A program made the translations under genes and the position numbers. Of a stretch of DNA of 41,815 nt, positions 24,249 through 32,577 are shown one piece after another. The DNA lies in NCBI RefSeq assembly GCF_051860475.1, contig NZ_JBHYDW010000020.1, positions 1-41,815 on the forward strand. The letters are read 5' to 3'. Below the pieces are notes generated by a model. That model was given only the letters and a program-made list of their open reading frames with translations, did no database searches and was not told the origin of the DNA. This DNA comes from Elioraea sp051860475 (GTDB lineage: Bacteria; Pseudomonadota; Alphaproteobacteria; Acetobacterales; Acetobacteraceae). The first letter of the stretch is position 1, and each line of letters begins with the position of its first letter.

Positions 24249-24841
24249 CCGAGCGCGTCCAGCGCCTCGGCGATCGTCGCGATGCGCGCCACCGGACGCA
24301 GCGCCTCCACCGCCACCTCGTGCGTGCGCGGATCGAACGCCGCACAGCCGTCAGTAAGCAGCGTACAGGGGAAGTCGCGCACTGCCGCGTCGCGCAGCGT
24401 CGAGGCCACACCGCCATTCGTCACGATCCCGGCCACCAGCAGCCGCTCGATGCCGGCCTTCCGCAACACCCACTCCAGCCGGCTCATGTAGAACGCGCTG
24501 TAGGCGACCTTCTCCACCGTCAGGTCCGCCGGCGCGAGTTCCTCCACCAGCGCCTGGCCCCAGGATCCGGGCGCGAAATCGCCCGCGCGCAGGAAGGGCC
24601 GGATCGCCCTCAGATGCGGCGAGATGAACGGCTCGCCACCCTTGCCAGGCACGAGCGTGAACAGCGTCGCGACCACCCAGCCGCCGCGGTCGCGCAGCCG
24701 CTGCGCGAGCGGTGCGAGCCGCGCCGGCAGTGCCGCGATCTCGGGCGCGGACTGACCGCCGCGCGCATAGGCGCCATTCGGGTGGATGAAGTCGTTCTGC
24801 AGGTCGCAGAGCAGCAGCGCGGTCGTCACGGGGTCGGTCAT
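24245..24841 (-). CDS. Isochorismatase-fold hydrolase with Gly in place of catalytic Cys
   Basis: A 198-residue cysteine-hydrolase-fold protein (isochorismatase, nicotinamidase and N-carbamoylsarcosine amidase superfamily). Asp13 lies in LLCDLQNDFIHPNG and Lys111 in VEKVAYSAFY, matching two members of the Asp-Lys-Cys triad. The segment holding the nucleophile reads GIVTNGGVASTLRDA, so the Cys of the usual T-N-x-C-V motif is Gly144. It may therefore act without a thiol nucleophile, as true isochorismatases do, or bind without catalysis. ATG 24839-24841 overlaps the hyuA stop by 4 nt, and its own stop overlaps the next start. It probably handles an amide, carbamoyl or enol-ether intermediate. 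Confidence 0.85.
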   Translation of the reverse strand: MTDPVTTALLLCDLQNDFIHPNGAYARGGQSAPEIAALPARLAPLAQRLRDRGGWVVATLFTLVPGKGGEPFISPHLRAIRPFLRAGDFAPGSWGQALVEELAPADLTVEKVAYSAFYMSRLEWVLRKAGIERLLVAGIVTNGGVASTLRDAAVRDFPCTLLTDGCAAFDPRTHEVAVEALRPVARIATIAEALDALG

Positions 24842-26886
24842 GCGCGTATGATCACCAGGTTGCCGAGACGATCGACCCGCGCGGTCAGCCCGGGATCGAC
24901 CACGATCGTCGCATCCGCCTGTTCGAGGATCGCGGGACCGGCGATCTCCGCGCCCGCCGGCAGGTCGAGCCGCGACCAAACGGTTGCCTCGTGCGCAATG
25001 CCGTCGAACCACACGCGGCGTGACCCCCGCTCGGCCGCTGCGCGCGTGGCCGTCCCGGGCGGCGCGAGTGCAGCGAGATCGAGCCGCGGGCGCATGCCGA
25101 TCGCGATCGTGCGGACATTGGCGATGCGGATCGGGATCTCCGGCAGCAGGCGCGAGAAGGCGGTGGTGTAGGCGGCCTCGAACGACGAGCGGATGGCATC
25201 CGCGTCCACGCCGGCCGTGCCGCCCGCGAGCCGGAATGGCAACGGCACGGCGACGGTATGTGTCTGCCCAACGTAGTGCATGTCGGCCTCGAACCGCACC
25301 TCAACGCCCTCGATCGGCAGCCCGCCGCGCTCGATCACGCCGCGCGCCTCCTCGCCGGCGGCGACCAGCCGCGCATCCAGCGCCGCGGCGTCGAGGCCCG
25401 CGAGCAGCAGGTTCACCGTCTGCACCTGATCGTGGCGTAGATCGGCCAGCACGCAGCCAAGCGCCGAGGTCACGCCCGGGAAGCGCGGCACCACCGTCGC
25501 CTTCAGCCCGACCTCGCGCATCAAGGCACCCGCGTGCAGCGCGCCGCCGCCGCCGAACGGCATCAGCGCGAAGCGCGTCGGATCGTGGCCGCGCTCGATC
25601 GACAGCAGCCGGATCGCGCCCGCCATCTTCGCGTTCGCGACGCGCACGATCGCATCCGCCGCCGCCAGCGCGTCGAGCCCGAGCTTGGCGCCGATCTGCC
25701 GTGCGATCGCGTCCGTCGCCGCCTCGATATCGAGACGCGCAAGCGCGCCGCCGATTGGGCGCTCGGCATTGATGCGCCCGAGCACCACGTTCGCATCCGT
25801 CAGCGTCGGGCGGTCGTTGCCAGCGCCGTAGCAGACCGGCCCGGGCACCGAGCCGGCACTTTCGGGGCCCACCTGCAGCAGGCCCCCGGCATCGACCTGC
25901 GCGATCGAGCCGCCGCCCGCGCCGATCGTCGTGATCTCCACCATCGGCGTGCGGATGACGAGGCCGAAATCGATCGCCGCCTGCGGCGCGAAGGCCGGCT
26001 GGCCGTTCGCCACCAGCGAGACGTCGAAGCTCGTGCCGCCGAGATCGCCGGTGATCACGTCCGGAAAGCCTGCCGCGCGCGCGATCGCCGCGGCCGCGAT
26101 CACACCGGCCGCCGGGCCGGATAGCGCCGTGCGCACCGGCAGGCTGCGCGCCATCACGGTGTTCATCACGCCGCCGTTCGACTGCACGATGTGGAACTTG
26201 CCGGCGAACCCGCCCTGGTCGAGCGCGGCTTCGAGCCGGCCGAGATACGCACCCACCACCGGCTGCAGATAAGCGTTCAGCGCCGTCGTGCTGGTGCGCT
26301 CGAACTCGCGGATCTCGGGCAGGATGTCGGCAGAGCAGCAGAGATGCCCCTCCGGCCAGAGCGTGCGCAGCGCCGCCATCGCCGCGCGCTCGTTCGCCGG
26401 GTTGGCGTAGGCGTTGATGAAGGCGACCGCGATCGCCTCCACGCCGCACGCGCGCAAGGCCCGTCCCGCCTCCGCCACCTGCGCCGGATCGACCGGCAGC
26501 AGTATCGTGCCGTCGGCGCGCGTGCGCTCGTCCACCTCGACCCTGAGGTCGCGATCCACCACCGGCTCGAAATCGCCCCAGAGGCCCCAGGTGCGGCGGC
26601 GGTCGCGGCGTCGCATCTCCAGCACATCGCGGAAGCCGCGCGTCGCGATCAGCCCGATGCGGGCACCCTTGCGCTCGAGCAGAGCATTGGTGCCGACCGT
26701 CGTGCCGTGCACCACCGCGGCGAGCCCGGCCACACCGCCGACCGCGTTCAGCCCGTCGAGGAACCCGGCCGCCTCGTCGCCGCGCCGCGATGGTACCTTA
26801 CTAGTACGGAACGTGCCGCTCTCCGGATCGAGCGTGAACAGGTCGGTGAAGGTACCGCCGACATCCACCCCGACGATCGCGCTCAT
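24838..26886 (-). CDS. hyuA: Hydantoinase/oxoprolinase family subunit A (HyuA)
   Basis: A 682-residue ATP-binding subunit of the hydantoinase/5-oxoprolinase/acetone-carboxylase superfamily. It starts MSAIVGVDVGGTFTDLFTLD, an actin-like phosphate loop. It shows VVHGTTVGTNALLERKGARIGLIATRGFRDVLEMRRRDR (about 58-95), SNGGVMNT, GPAAGVIAAA and DLGGTSFDVSLV (about 280-295). A late MPFGGGGALHAGALMREVGL precedes the C-terminal domain. Family members hydrolyse or carboxylate cyclic amides, lactams or ketones at the cost of ATP. The activity is made with the HyuB subunit, whose gene overlaps by 4 nt. The substrate is unknown. Confidence 0.93.
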   Translation of the reverse strand: MSAIVGVDVGGTFTDLFTLDPESGTFRTSKVPSRRGDEAAGFLDGLNAVGGVAGLAAVVHGTTVGTNALLERKGARIGLIATRGFRDVLEMRRRDRRRTWGLWGDFEPVVDRDLRVEVDERTRADGTILLPVDPAQVAEAGRALRACGVEAIAVAFINAYANPANERAAMAALRTLWPEGHLCCSADILPEIREFERTSTTALNAYLQPVVGAYLGRLEAALDQGGFAGKFHIVQSNGGVMNTVMARSLPVRTALSGPAAGVIAAAAIARAAGFPDVITGDLGGTSFDVSLVANGQPAFAPQAAIDFGLVIRTPMVEITTIGAGGGSIAQVDAGGLLQVGPESAGSVPGPVCYGAGNDRPTLTDANVVLGRINAERPIGGALARLDIEAATDAIARQIGAKLGLDALAAADAIVRVANAKMAGAIRLLSIERGHDPTRFALMPFGGGGALHAGALMREVGLKATVVPRFPGVTSALGCVLADLRHDQVQTVNLLLAGLDAAALDARLVAAGEEARGVIERGGLPIEGVEVRFEADMHYVGQTHTVAVPLPFRLAGGTAGVDADAIRSSFEAAYTTAFSRLLPEIPIRIANVRTIAIGMRPRLDLAALAPPGTATRAAAERGSRRVWFDGIAHEATVWSRLDLPAGAEIAGPAILEQADATIVVDPGLTARVDRLGNLVIIRA

Positions 26887-28619
26887 GCCACGCCGCCCTT
26901 GCGCAGCGCCTCGGTCGCCGCCGTCTCGACAGTGCCATCAGCGTTCACCACGACGGCGTAGTCGCGCCGCGCGGCCTCGGTCGTGACGTATCCGAGCCGC
27001 ACGTCGCGCGCCACGCGGGCGGGATCGCGCGCGCACGCCTCGCCCCAGCCGCCGCCGCCCGGCGTCTCCAGCCGCACCCGCGCGCCGTCCTGCAGCCGCA
27101 CACCGAACACCTTCGAAACCATCGGCGGCTGCTCCCAGCCGGACTCCGTCTCGTAGCTGAACCGGTTGGGTGCCGCGTCGCCGCCGCCGTTCACACCGAA
27201 GGGCGGGAAGCGGCCGCGCTCACCCAGCAGGAACGCCTCCGCGCCGCGCGGATCATCGACCGCGATTTCGTAGATCGCACCCAAGCCGCCGCGATGCAGC
27301 CCCGGCCCGCCGCTGTCGGGGCGCAGCGCCCATTGCGTGAAGCGCACAGGGTACGCGGCCTCCAGGATCTCGAGCGGCGGAATGGTCGCGGTGCTGATCG
27401 GGTTGTTGCCATGGTTCAGCCCATCGGTCTCCGGGTTGCCGCCGAGGCCGCCGCCGAAAAAGCAGAACATCACCCAGCGCGCCGCCGCCTCGCGCCAGCC
27501 GCTGATCGAGAGCGCGTTGATGGTCGCGAACGGCCCCGCGGTGGCGCGTTCGGGCGCGGCCTGGCCGAAGGCGCGGAACACCGTGTCGATCACGCGCAGG
27601 ATCGTTTCGGTGTAGCCAGCCACCGGCTTCGGCGCGTTCGCCGCCAGGATCGACCCCTCCGGGACGACAAAGCGGATCGGCGCGAGGCAGCCGCCATTCG
27701 CCGGCACCTCCGGGAACAGGTGCTTCAGCGCTACGTAGCAGCAGGCGATCGTGGTCGCGCGGCTGATGTTCAGCGGCCCGGCGCAGGCGGGCGCAGAGCC
27801 GGTGAAGTCGAGCGTCATCGCATCGCCGTTGATCGTCATGGCGAGGCGGATCGGCAGTGGCGCATCGACGATGCCGTCGTTGTCGAGGAAGTCCTCCGCC
27901 GCGTAGGTGCCGTCCGGCAGGCGGGCGAGCTCGCTCCGCATCAGCGCCTCGGCGCGTGCGGTCAGCGCGGCGAGCGCCTCCGCCACTACATCCTCACCGG
28001 TCTCGTCGAGCAACGCGGTGAGCCGCCGCTCGCCGAGATCGAGCGCGTTGATCTGCCCGTTCAGGTCGCCCCAGTTCGACAGCGGCACGCGCGTGTTCGC
28101 CTGCAGGATCGCCACGATCGCCGGATCGACCACGCCGTCGCGCATCAGCCGCACGGGCGGGATGCGCACGCCTTCCTGGTGCGAGTCGGTGGCGCGCGGG
28201 TTGTAGCCGCCCGGCACGTTGCCGCCGATGTCGAGCCAGTGCCCGACCGAGGCGATCCAGCAGAACAGACGCCCCTGACGGAACACCGGGCGCACCAGGC
28301 GGAAGTCGTTCAGATGCGTCCCACCGTCATACGGATCGTTGAAGATCCAGGTCTCGCCCGGACGCGCGCCGCCCTCCTTCGCCACCGCCGCGATCACCGC
28401 CCGCACCGCGAAGGCGGTCGCGCCGACGAAGATCGGCAGCCCGGCATTGCCCTGCACCAGCGTCTCGCCCGTCTCGGCGTGGTAGAGACCGTGCGAGAGG
28501 TCGCGCGCCTCGGCGATGATCGGGTTGAAGGCCGAGCGCGCCAGCGTCGCGTCCATCTCGTCGGCGATCTGTTCGAGCCGACCCTTCAGTACCGCGAGGG
28601 TGACGGGGTCGAGGCTCAT
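26883..28619 (-). CDS. hyuB: Hydantoinase/oxoprolinase family subunit B (HyuB)
   Basis: A 578-residue HyuB, partner of HyuA. Family segments include MSLDPVTLAVLKGRLEQIADEM at the start, the LARSAFNPIIAEARDLSHGLY region, NDPYDGGTHLNDFRLVRPVF, SVGHWLDIGGNVPGG, then GGGLGGNPETDGLNHGNN, and GLHRGGLGAIYEI near the end. The ATG at 28617-28619 was chosen for the canonical start and its ATGA overlap with the upstream lyase gene; the open frame runs on to 29606 only because GC-rich antisense frames lack stops. The tail GGGGWGEACARDP is typical. Confidence 0.93.
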   Translation of the reverse strand: MSLDPVTLAVLKGRLEQIADEMDATLARSAFNPIIAEARDLSHGLYHAETGETLVQGNAGLPIFVGATAFAVRAVIAAVAKEGGARPGETWIFNDPYDGGTHLNDFRLVRPVFRQGRLFCWIASVGHWLDIGGNVPGGYNPRATDSHQEGVRIPPVRLMRDGVVDPAIVAILQANTRVPLSNWGDLNGQINALDLGERRLTALLDETGEDVVAEALAALTARAEALMRSELARLPDGTYAAEDFLDNDGIVDAPLPIRLAMTINGDAMTLDFTGSAPACAGPLNISRATTIACCYVALKHLFPEVPANGGCLAPIRFVVPEGSILAANAPKPVAGYTETILRVIDTVFRAFGQAAPERATAGPFATINALSISGWREAAARWVMFCFFGGGLGGNPETDGLNHGNNPISTATIPPLEILEAAYPVRFTQWALRPDSGGPGLHRGGLGAIYEIAVDDPRGAEAFLLGERGRFPPFGVNGGGDAAPNRFSYETESGWEQPPMVSKVFGVRLQDGARVRLETPGGGGWGEACARDPARVARDVRLGYVTTEAARRDYAVVVNADGTVETAATEALRKGGVA

Positions 28620-29479
28620 GCGTCGTACTTCTTGCCAAGCGCCAGCATCTCGGGCGTGCCGATGAGGTCGTTCAGCCCGGCGAGGTCGAGCATGCGGTCG
28701 CGGAACGGCTCGGTGGTGCGCGCGCTTGCGAGCGAGGCGTAGTAGTCGCGCGCGGTGCGGGCGAGCGCACGCACGATGCCGCCGGGGAAGATGACGATGC
28801 GGAAGCCGATCGCCTCCAGCTCCGGCGCTGACAGCACCGGCGTCCTGCCGCCCTCGACCATGTTGGCGAGCAGCGGCCGCGTGCCCCCGAGCGCAGCGGT
28901 GACGCGGGCAAGATCCTCGCGCGTGCGCGGCGCCTCGACGAACAGCGCATCCGCGCCGGCCTCGGCATAGGCATGAGCGCGCTGCACCGCCGCCTCCAGC
29001 CCCTCGATCGCCACCGCATCGGTGCGCGCGAGGATCAGCGTCGCGGCACTGCGGCGCGCGTCCACGGCGGCGCGGATCTTGCCCACCATCTCGGCCATCG
29101 GGATCACGCCCTTGCCGTCGAGATGGCCGCAGCGCTTGGGGAAGGTCTGGTCCTCGAGCTGGATCATCGCCGCACCGGCACGTTCGAAGGCGCGCACCGT
29201 GCGCTGCACGTTCAGCGCATTGCCGTAGCCCGTGTCGGCATCGACGATCAGCGGGGTGGGCACACGGTCGGCGATGCGCGCGACATGATCCGCGACCTCG
29301 GTCATCGATACGAGGCCGATATCTGGCCGGCCGAGCCGCGTGTACGCGATCGCCGCACCGGAGACGTAGAGCGCCTCGAATCCGGCATCCGCCGCGATCG
29401 CAGCCGTGAGCGCGTCGTACACGCCGGGGGCGAGCACGATGCGCGACTCTGAGAGGCGCGCTCTCAGTCCCATCGTCAT
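28616..29479 (-). CDS. Isocitrate lyase/PEP mutase family C-C lyase
   Basis: A 287-residue TIM-barrel enzyme of the ICL/PEPM superfamily, short form (2-methylisocitrate lyase, 2,3-dimethylmalate lyase, oxaloacetate decarboxylase). Metal and substrate residues are seen in VSGAAIAYTRLG, DADTGYGN (Asp80, Asp82) and EDQTFPKRCGHLDGKG. The last carries the catalytic Cys117, which marks true lyases and separates them from phosphonomutases. The ATG at 29477-29479 overlaps the PrpD-family stop by 4 nt. The adjacent PrpD-type enzyme suggests a dehydrate/isomerise-then-cleave sequence on a branched di- or tricarboxylate, as in methylcitrate or dimethylmalate breakdown, though prpC is absent. Confidence 0.9.
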   Translation of the reverse strand: MTMGLRARLSESRIVLAPGVYDALTAAIAADAGFEALYVSGAAIAYTRLGRPDIGLVSMTEVADHVARIADRVPTPLIVDADTGYGNALNVQRTVRAFERAGAAMIQLEDQTFPKRCGHLDGKGVIPMAEMVGKIRAAVDARRSAATLILARTDAVAIEGLEAAVQRAHAYAEAGADALFVEAPRTREDLARVTAALGGTRPLLANMVEGGRTPVLSAPELEAIGFRIVIFPGGIVRALARTARDYYASLASARTTEPFRDRMLDLAGLNDLIGTPEMLALGKKYDA

Positions 29480-30861
29480 CCTTCCAGACTCGCGACGAAT
29501 GCGCGAACATCCGGCGCCGTGTCGATCGTCTCGACCGCCTGGCGAATTGCCGCCGCGCCGTCCGCGCCCCAGGCGGGGGCAGCGAGTACGCTGAACTTGG
29601 CGACAACCTCCTGCGGCGGGTAGGGCGTCTCGGTGTCGCCGCGATTGGTCGTCACCTCGCGCTGCACGCGCTGTCCGTCGCGCAGGGCGAGCGTGACGCG
29701 CGCCGGGCGCAGTCCGGGCAGGGCGGCGGTATGCGCGGGGTCCTCGCGCACGGTCACGCGCGCGGCGAGGGCCCGCGTCACCGCGTCCACGCGCGCCGGC
29801 TCACGGAACGACGCGACGCCGGTGCTGCCGGTGACGATCAGCGTCGCCAGCGCGAAGGGCAGCGAGAACTTCGCCGCCAGCATGTTGCGCGGGGACGGAT
29901 CGTCGAGCTGCGCGGCCCAGACATAGGTGTCCACCTCCAGCGCGGCGACGTCGCCGGGCGCGACCGGCCCCGTCTCGGCCAGGATCGCGCCGAGCGCATC
30001 CAGCGCGCCGTGGGTGTAGCGGCAGGCGGCATGGCGCTTGAAGTAGTTGCGCGCGATCTCCCAGCGCGACCCGAGCTCGCGCGTCATCTCGTCCGGCCGG
30101 AAGTCGTCGGCCGACACGGTGCCGAACACGGTCGCGACCCCGTCAGGCTCGCCGACAAAACCCGAGTCGACCAGCTCGACGGCGACGAGGCCGAGCTGGT
30201 TCGACGCCCCGGCATAGGTGTTCCGCACCGTCCCACCCTGGAGCATGGTGCGCCGGCTGGTCGCGAGCCCGAGGGTGGAGGCGACGTTGATCGTCTCGCG
30301 CATCGTTCCGGCATCCGCGCCCGCGAGTGCTGCGGCGGCCACCGCGGCGCCGACCGTGCCCCAGGTGCCGTGCGGGTGCATGGTCACGCGCAGCGTGGAG
30401 GCGATGCCGATGCGCGCGCCGATCTCGTAGCCGAGGGCGAGCGCGCGGATCAGCGCGCGCCCCGAGGCGCCGCGCCGGTCGGCCTCGGCGAGGGCGGCCG
30501 GCACGACATGGATCGCGGGATGGCCGCGGCAGTACTGGTTGCCCTCGTCGAGCTCCAGCATCGTGCCGGCGGTGCCGTTCAGGAACGCCGCGACAGGCAG
30601 CGCAAGCCGCGCGCGTCCGCCGATCACCGCCGTCGTCATCCCGCCCGTCCCGTGCAGGTCGGCCATGCGGCGCGTCAGCGCCACCATCTCCGGCTCCTGC
30701 GCGCCGGCGGCGATCGCGCCGATCGTGTCGAGCAGCACCAGCCGCGCATGCGCGACCACCGCGGCGGGGATGTCCTCGAAGCGCAGCCCGGCGGCGAAGC
30801 GCGACCATTCGACGAGCCAGGCGTCGTCGACCGTGAGTTGGCTGGCGCGGATCACATTCAT
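29476..30861 (-). CDS. MmgE/PrpD family protein
   Basis: A 461-residue MmgE/PrpD-fold protein. This family contains 2-methylcitrate dehydratase, cis-aconitate decarboxylase and iminodisuccinate epimerase, which all deprotonate di- or tricarboxylates. Seen are HARLVLLDTIGAIAAGAQEPE, FLNGTAGTMLELDEGNQ (the conserved N-G-x6-D/E-D pattern with LDEG), GHPAIHVVPAALAEAD, YEIGARIG, MHPHGTWGTVGAAVAAA and KRHAACRYTHGALDA. It is longer than the core family by little and appears complete. It is 6 nt downstream of livF and overlaps the lyase gene. Its assignment as a dehydratase rather than an epimerase is open. Confidence 0.9.
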   Translation of the reverse strand: MNVIRASQLTVDDAWLVEWSRFAAGLRFEDIPAAVVAHARLVLLDTIGAIAAGAQEPEMVALTRRMADLHGTGGMTTAVIGGRARLALPVAAFLNGTAGTMLELDEGNQYCRGHPAIHVVPAALAEADRRGASGRALIRALALGYEIGARIGIASTLRVTMHPHGTWGTVGAAVAAAALAGADAGTMRETINVASTLGLATSRRTMLQGGTVRNTYAGASNQLGLVAVELVDSGFVGEPDGVATVFGTVSADDFRPDEMTRELGSRWEIARNYFKRHAACRYTHGALDALGAILAETGPVAPGDVAALEVDTYVWAAQLDDPSPRNMLAAKFSLPFALATLIVTGSTGVASFREPARVDAVTRALAARVTVREDPAHTAALPGLRPARVTLALRDGQRVQREVTTNRGDTETPYPPQEVVAKFSVLAAPAWGADGAAAIRQAVETIDTAPDVRAFVASLEG

Positions 30862-30867
30862 CGCGTG

Positions 30868-31569
<702 letters not shown>

Positions 31570-31573
31570 CGGC

Positions 31574-32326
31574 TCAGCCAACGCCCTGCGTCCGCAGCAT
31601 GCGCTCGGCCGCACCGTGGCCGAGATACGCCTCGACCACCCTTGGATCGCGCGCGACCTCGGCCGGCGTGCCCTCGGCGATCAGGCGTCCTTGCGCGATC
31701 ACGTGCACGCGGTCGCAGAGGTTCATCACCGCCTGCATCACGTGCTCGACGATCAGGATGGTGATGCCGTCGTCGCGGATGCGGCGGATCACCGGGATCA
31801 TGTCGCGGATCTCGGACGGGTTGAGACCGGCGAGCACCTCGTCGAGCAGCAGCAGCGTCGGTGCGGTCGCGAGCGCGCGGGCGAGTTCCAGCCGCTTGCG
31901 TCCCGCCACCGTCAGCGCGCGGGCCTGCTGGTCGAGCATCCGCGCGAGCCCGACACGCTCGGCCACCGCGCCGGCGGCGGCGAGCGCCTCATCGCGCGCG
32001 GCATGGCGCAGATAGGCGCCGACAGCGATGTTCTCGCGCACGGACAGTCCGGCGAAGGGCTGCACCACCTGGAAGGTGCGCGCGATCCCGCGTTCCGCGC
32101 GCGCATGCACGGGCACGTCGGTGATGTCCTCGCCGCGATAGCGCACACGGCCCGCGGTCGGGGCGAGGAAGCCGGAGATCACCGCGAACAGCGTGGTCTT
32201 GCCCGCGCCGTTCGGGCCGATCAGCCCGGTGATCGCGCCAACGGGCACGGCCATGGAAGCATCGTCCACCGCGGTCAGCCCGCCGAACCGCATGGTCACG
32301 CGCTCGACCTCCAGGAGCGGGCTCAT
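31574..32326 (-). CDS. livG: Branched-chain amino acid-type ABC transporter ATPase LivG
   Basis: A 250-residue LivG-type ATPase, partner of LivF. Walker A is GPNGAGKT (37-44). GIARTFQVVQPFAGLSVREN holds the Q-loop, LTVAGRKRLELARAL is the signature, and LLLLDEVLAGLNPSE is Walker B, with the typical LivG E-V-x-A-G-L sequence. ATG 32324-32326 matches the usual start MSPLLEVERVTMRFGGL. It forms an ATGA overlap with the stop of a truncated ArsR-like frame. livG is normally preceded by livM, so this is an abnormal upstream neighbour. Confidence 0.92.
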   Translation of the reverse strand: MSPLLEVERVTMRFGGLTAVDDASMAVPVGAITGLIGPNGAGKTTLFAVISGFLAPTAGRVRYRGEDITDVPVHARAERGIARTFQVVQPFAGLSVRENIAVGAYLRHAARDEALAAAGAVAERVGLARMLDQQARALTVAGRKRLELARALATAPTLLLLDEVLAGLNPSEIRDMIPVIRRIRDDGITILIVEHVMQAVMNLCDRVHVIAQGRLIAEGTPAEVARDPRVVEAYLGHGAAERMLRTQGVG

Positions 32327-32445
32327 GCCCGCTCGCCCGCGTCCTGGTTCGCCGGCGCCGCGCCGGCCGCGAGCCGGGCGAGGATGGCGCGGCGAGTCGG
32401 GTCGGCAAGCGTGGCCAAGGTGGCGTCGAGCCGGTCGGCGGACAT
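32323..32445 (-). pseudogene. Truncated ArsR-family regulator head fused to the livG overlap
   Basis: A 40-codon frame reads MSADRLDATLATLADPTRRA then ILARLAAG. This is the first helix-turn of an ArsR/SmtB winged-helix repressor (typical homologues read LDATFAALADPTRRAILARLAAGE). After about residue 28 the similarity stops, and the tail AAPANQDAGERA runs to a TGA that overlaps the livG ATG as ATGA. The DNA-reading helix, the wing and the rest of ArsR are missing. The tail could be the last codons of a deleted livM, which normally ends by overlapping livG; that is inference. The frame may still be translated and feed ribosomes into livG. Confidence 0.7.
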
Positions 32446-32463
32446 TCGATACCCAAACAGTTG

Positions 32464-32473
32464 TGCAGCTGCA
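32464..32473. promoter_or_regulatory. Palindrome upstream of the truncated arsR
   Basis: TGCAGCTGCA is a perfect 10-bp palindrome ending 19 nt before the ATG of the arsR remnant, in the 132-bp divergent region shared with the molybdopterin oxidoreductase gene. ArsR repressors commonly bind such dyads over their own promoter, so it may be a relic operator. Short palindromes arise by chance, hence low confidence. Confidence 0.3.
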
Positions 32474-32577
32474 TGGCAATGGTGAGCGAGCGTCGCGCGT
32501 CACGGCGTTCCCCGGATTGGTCCTGGCCAATCGTAACAATTCCGCGCTAGCCTCGGCGCGAACGTTGGAGGAAGGCG

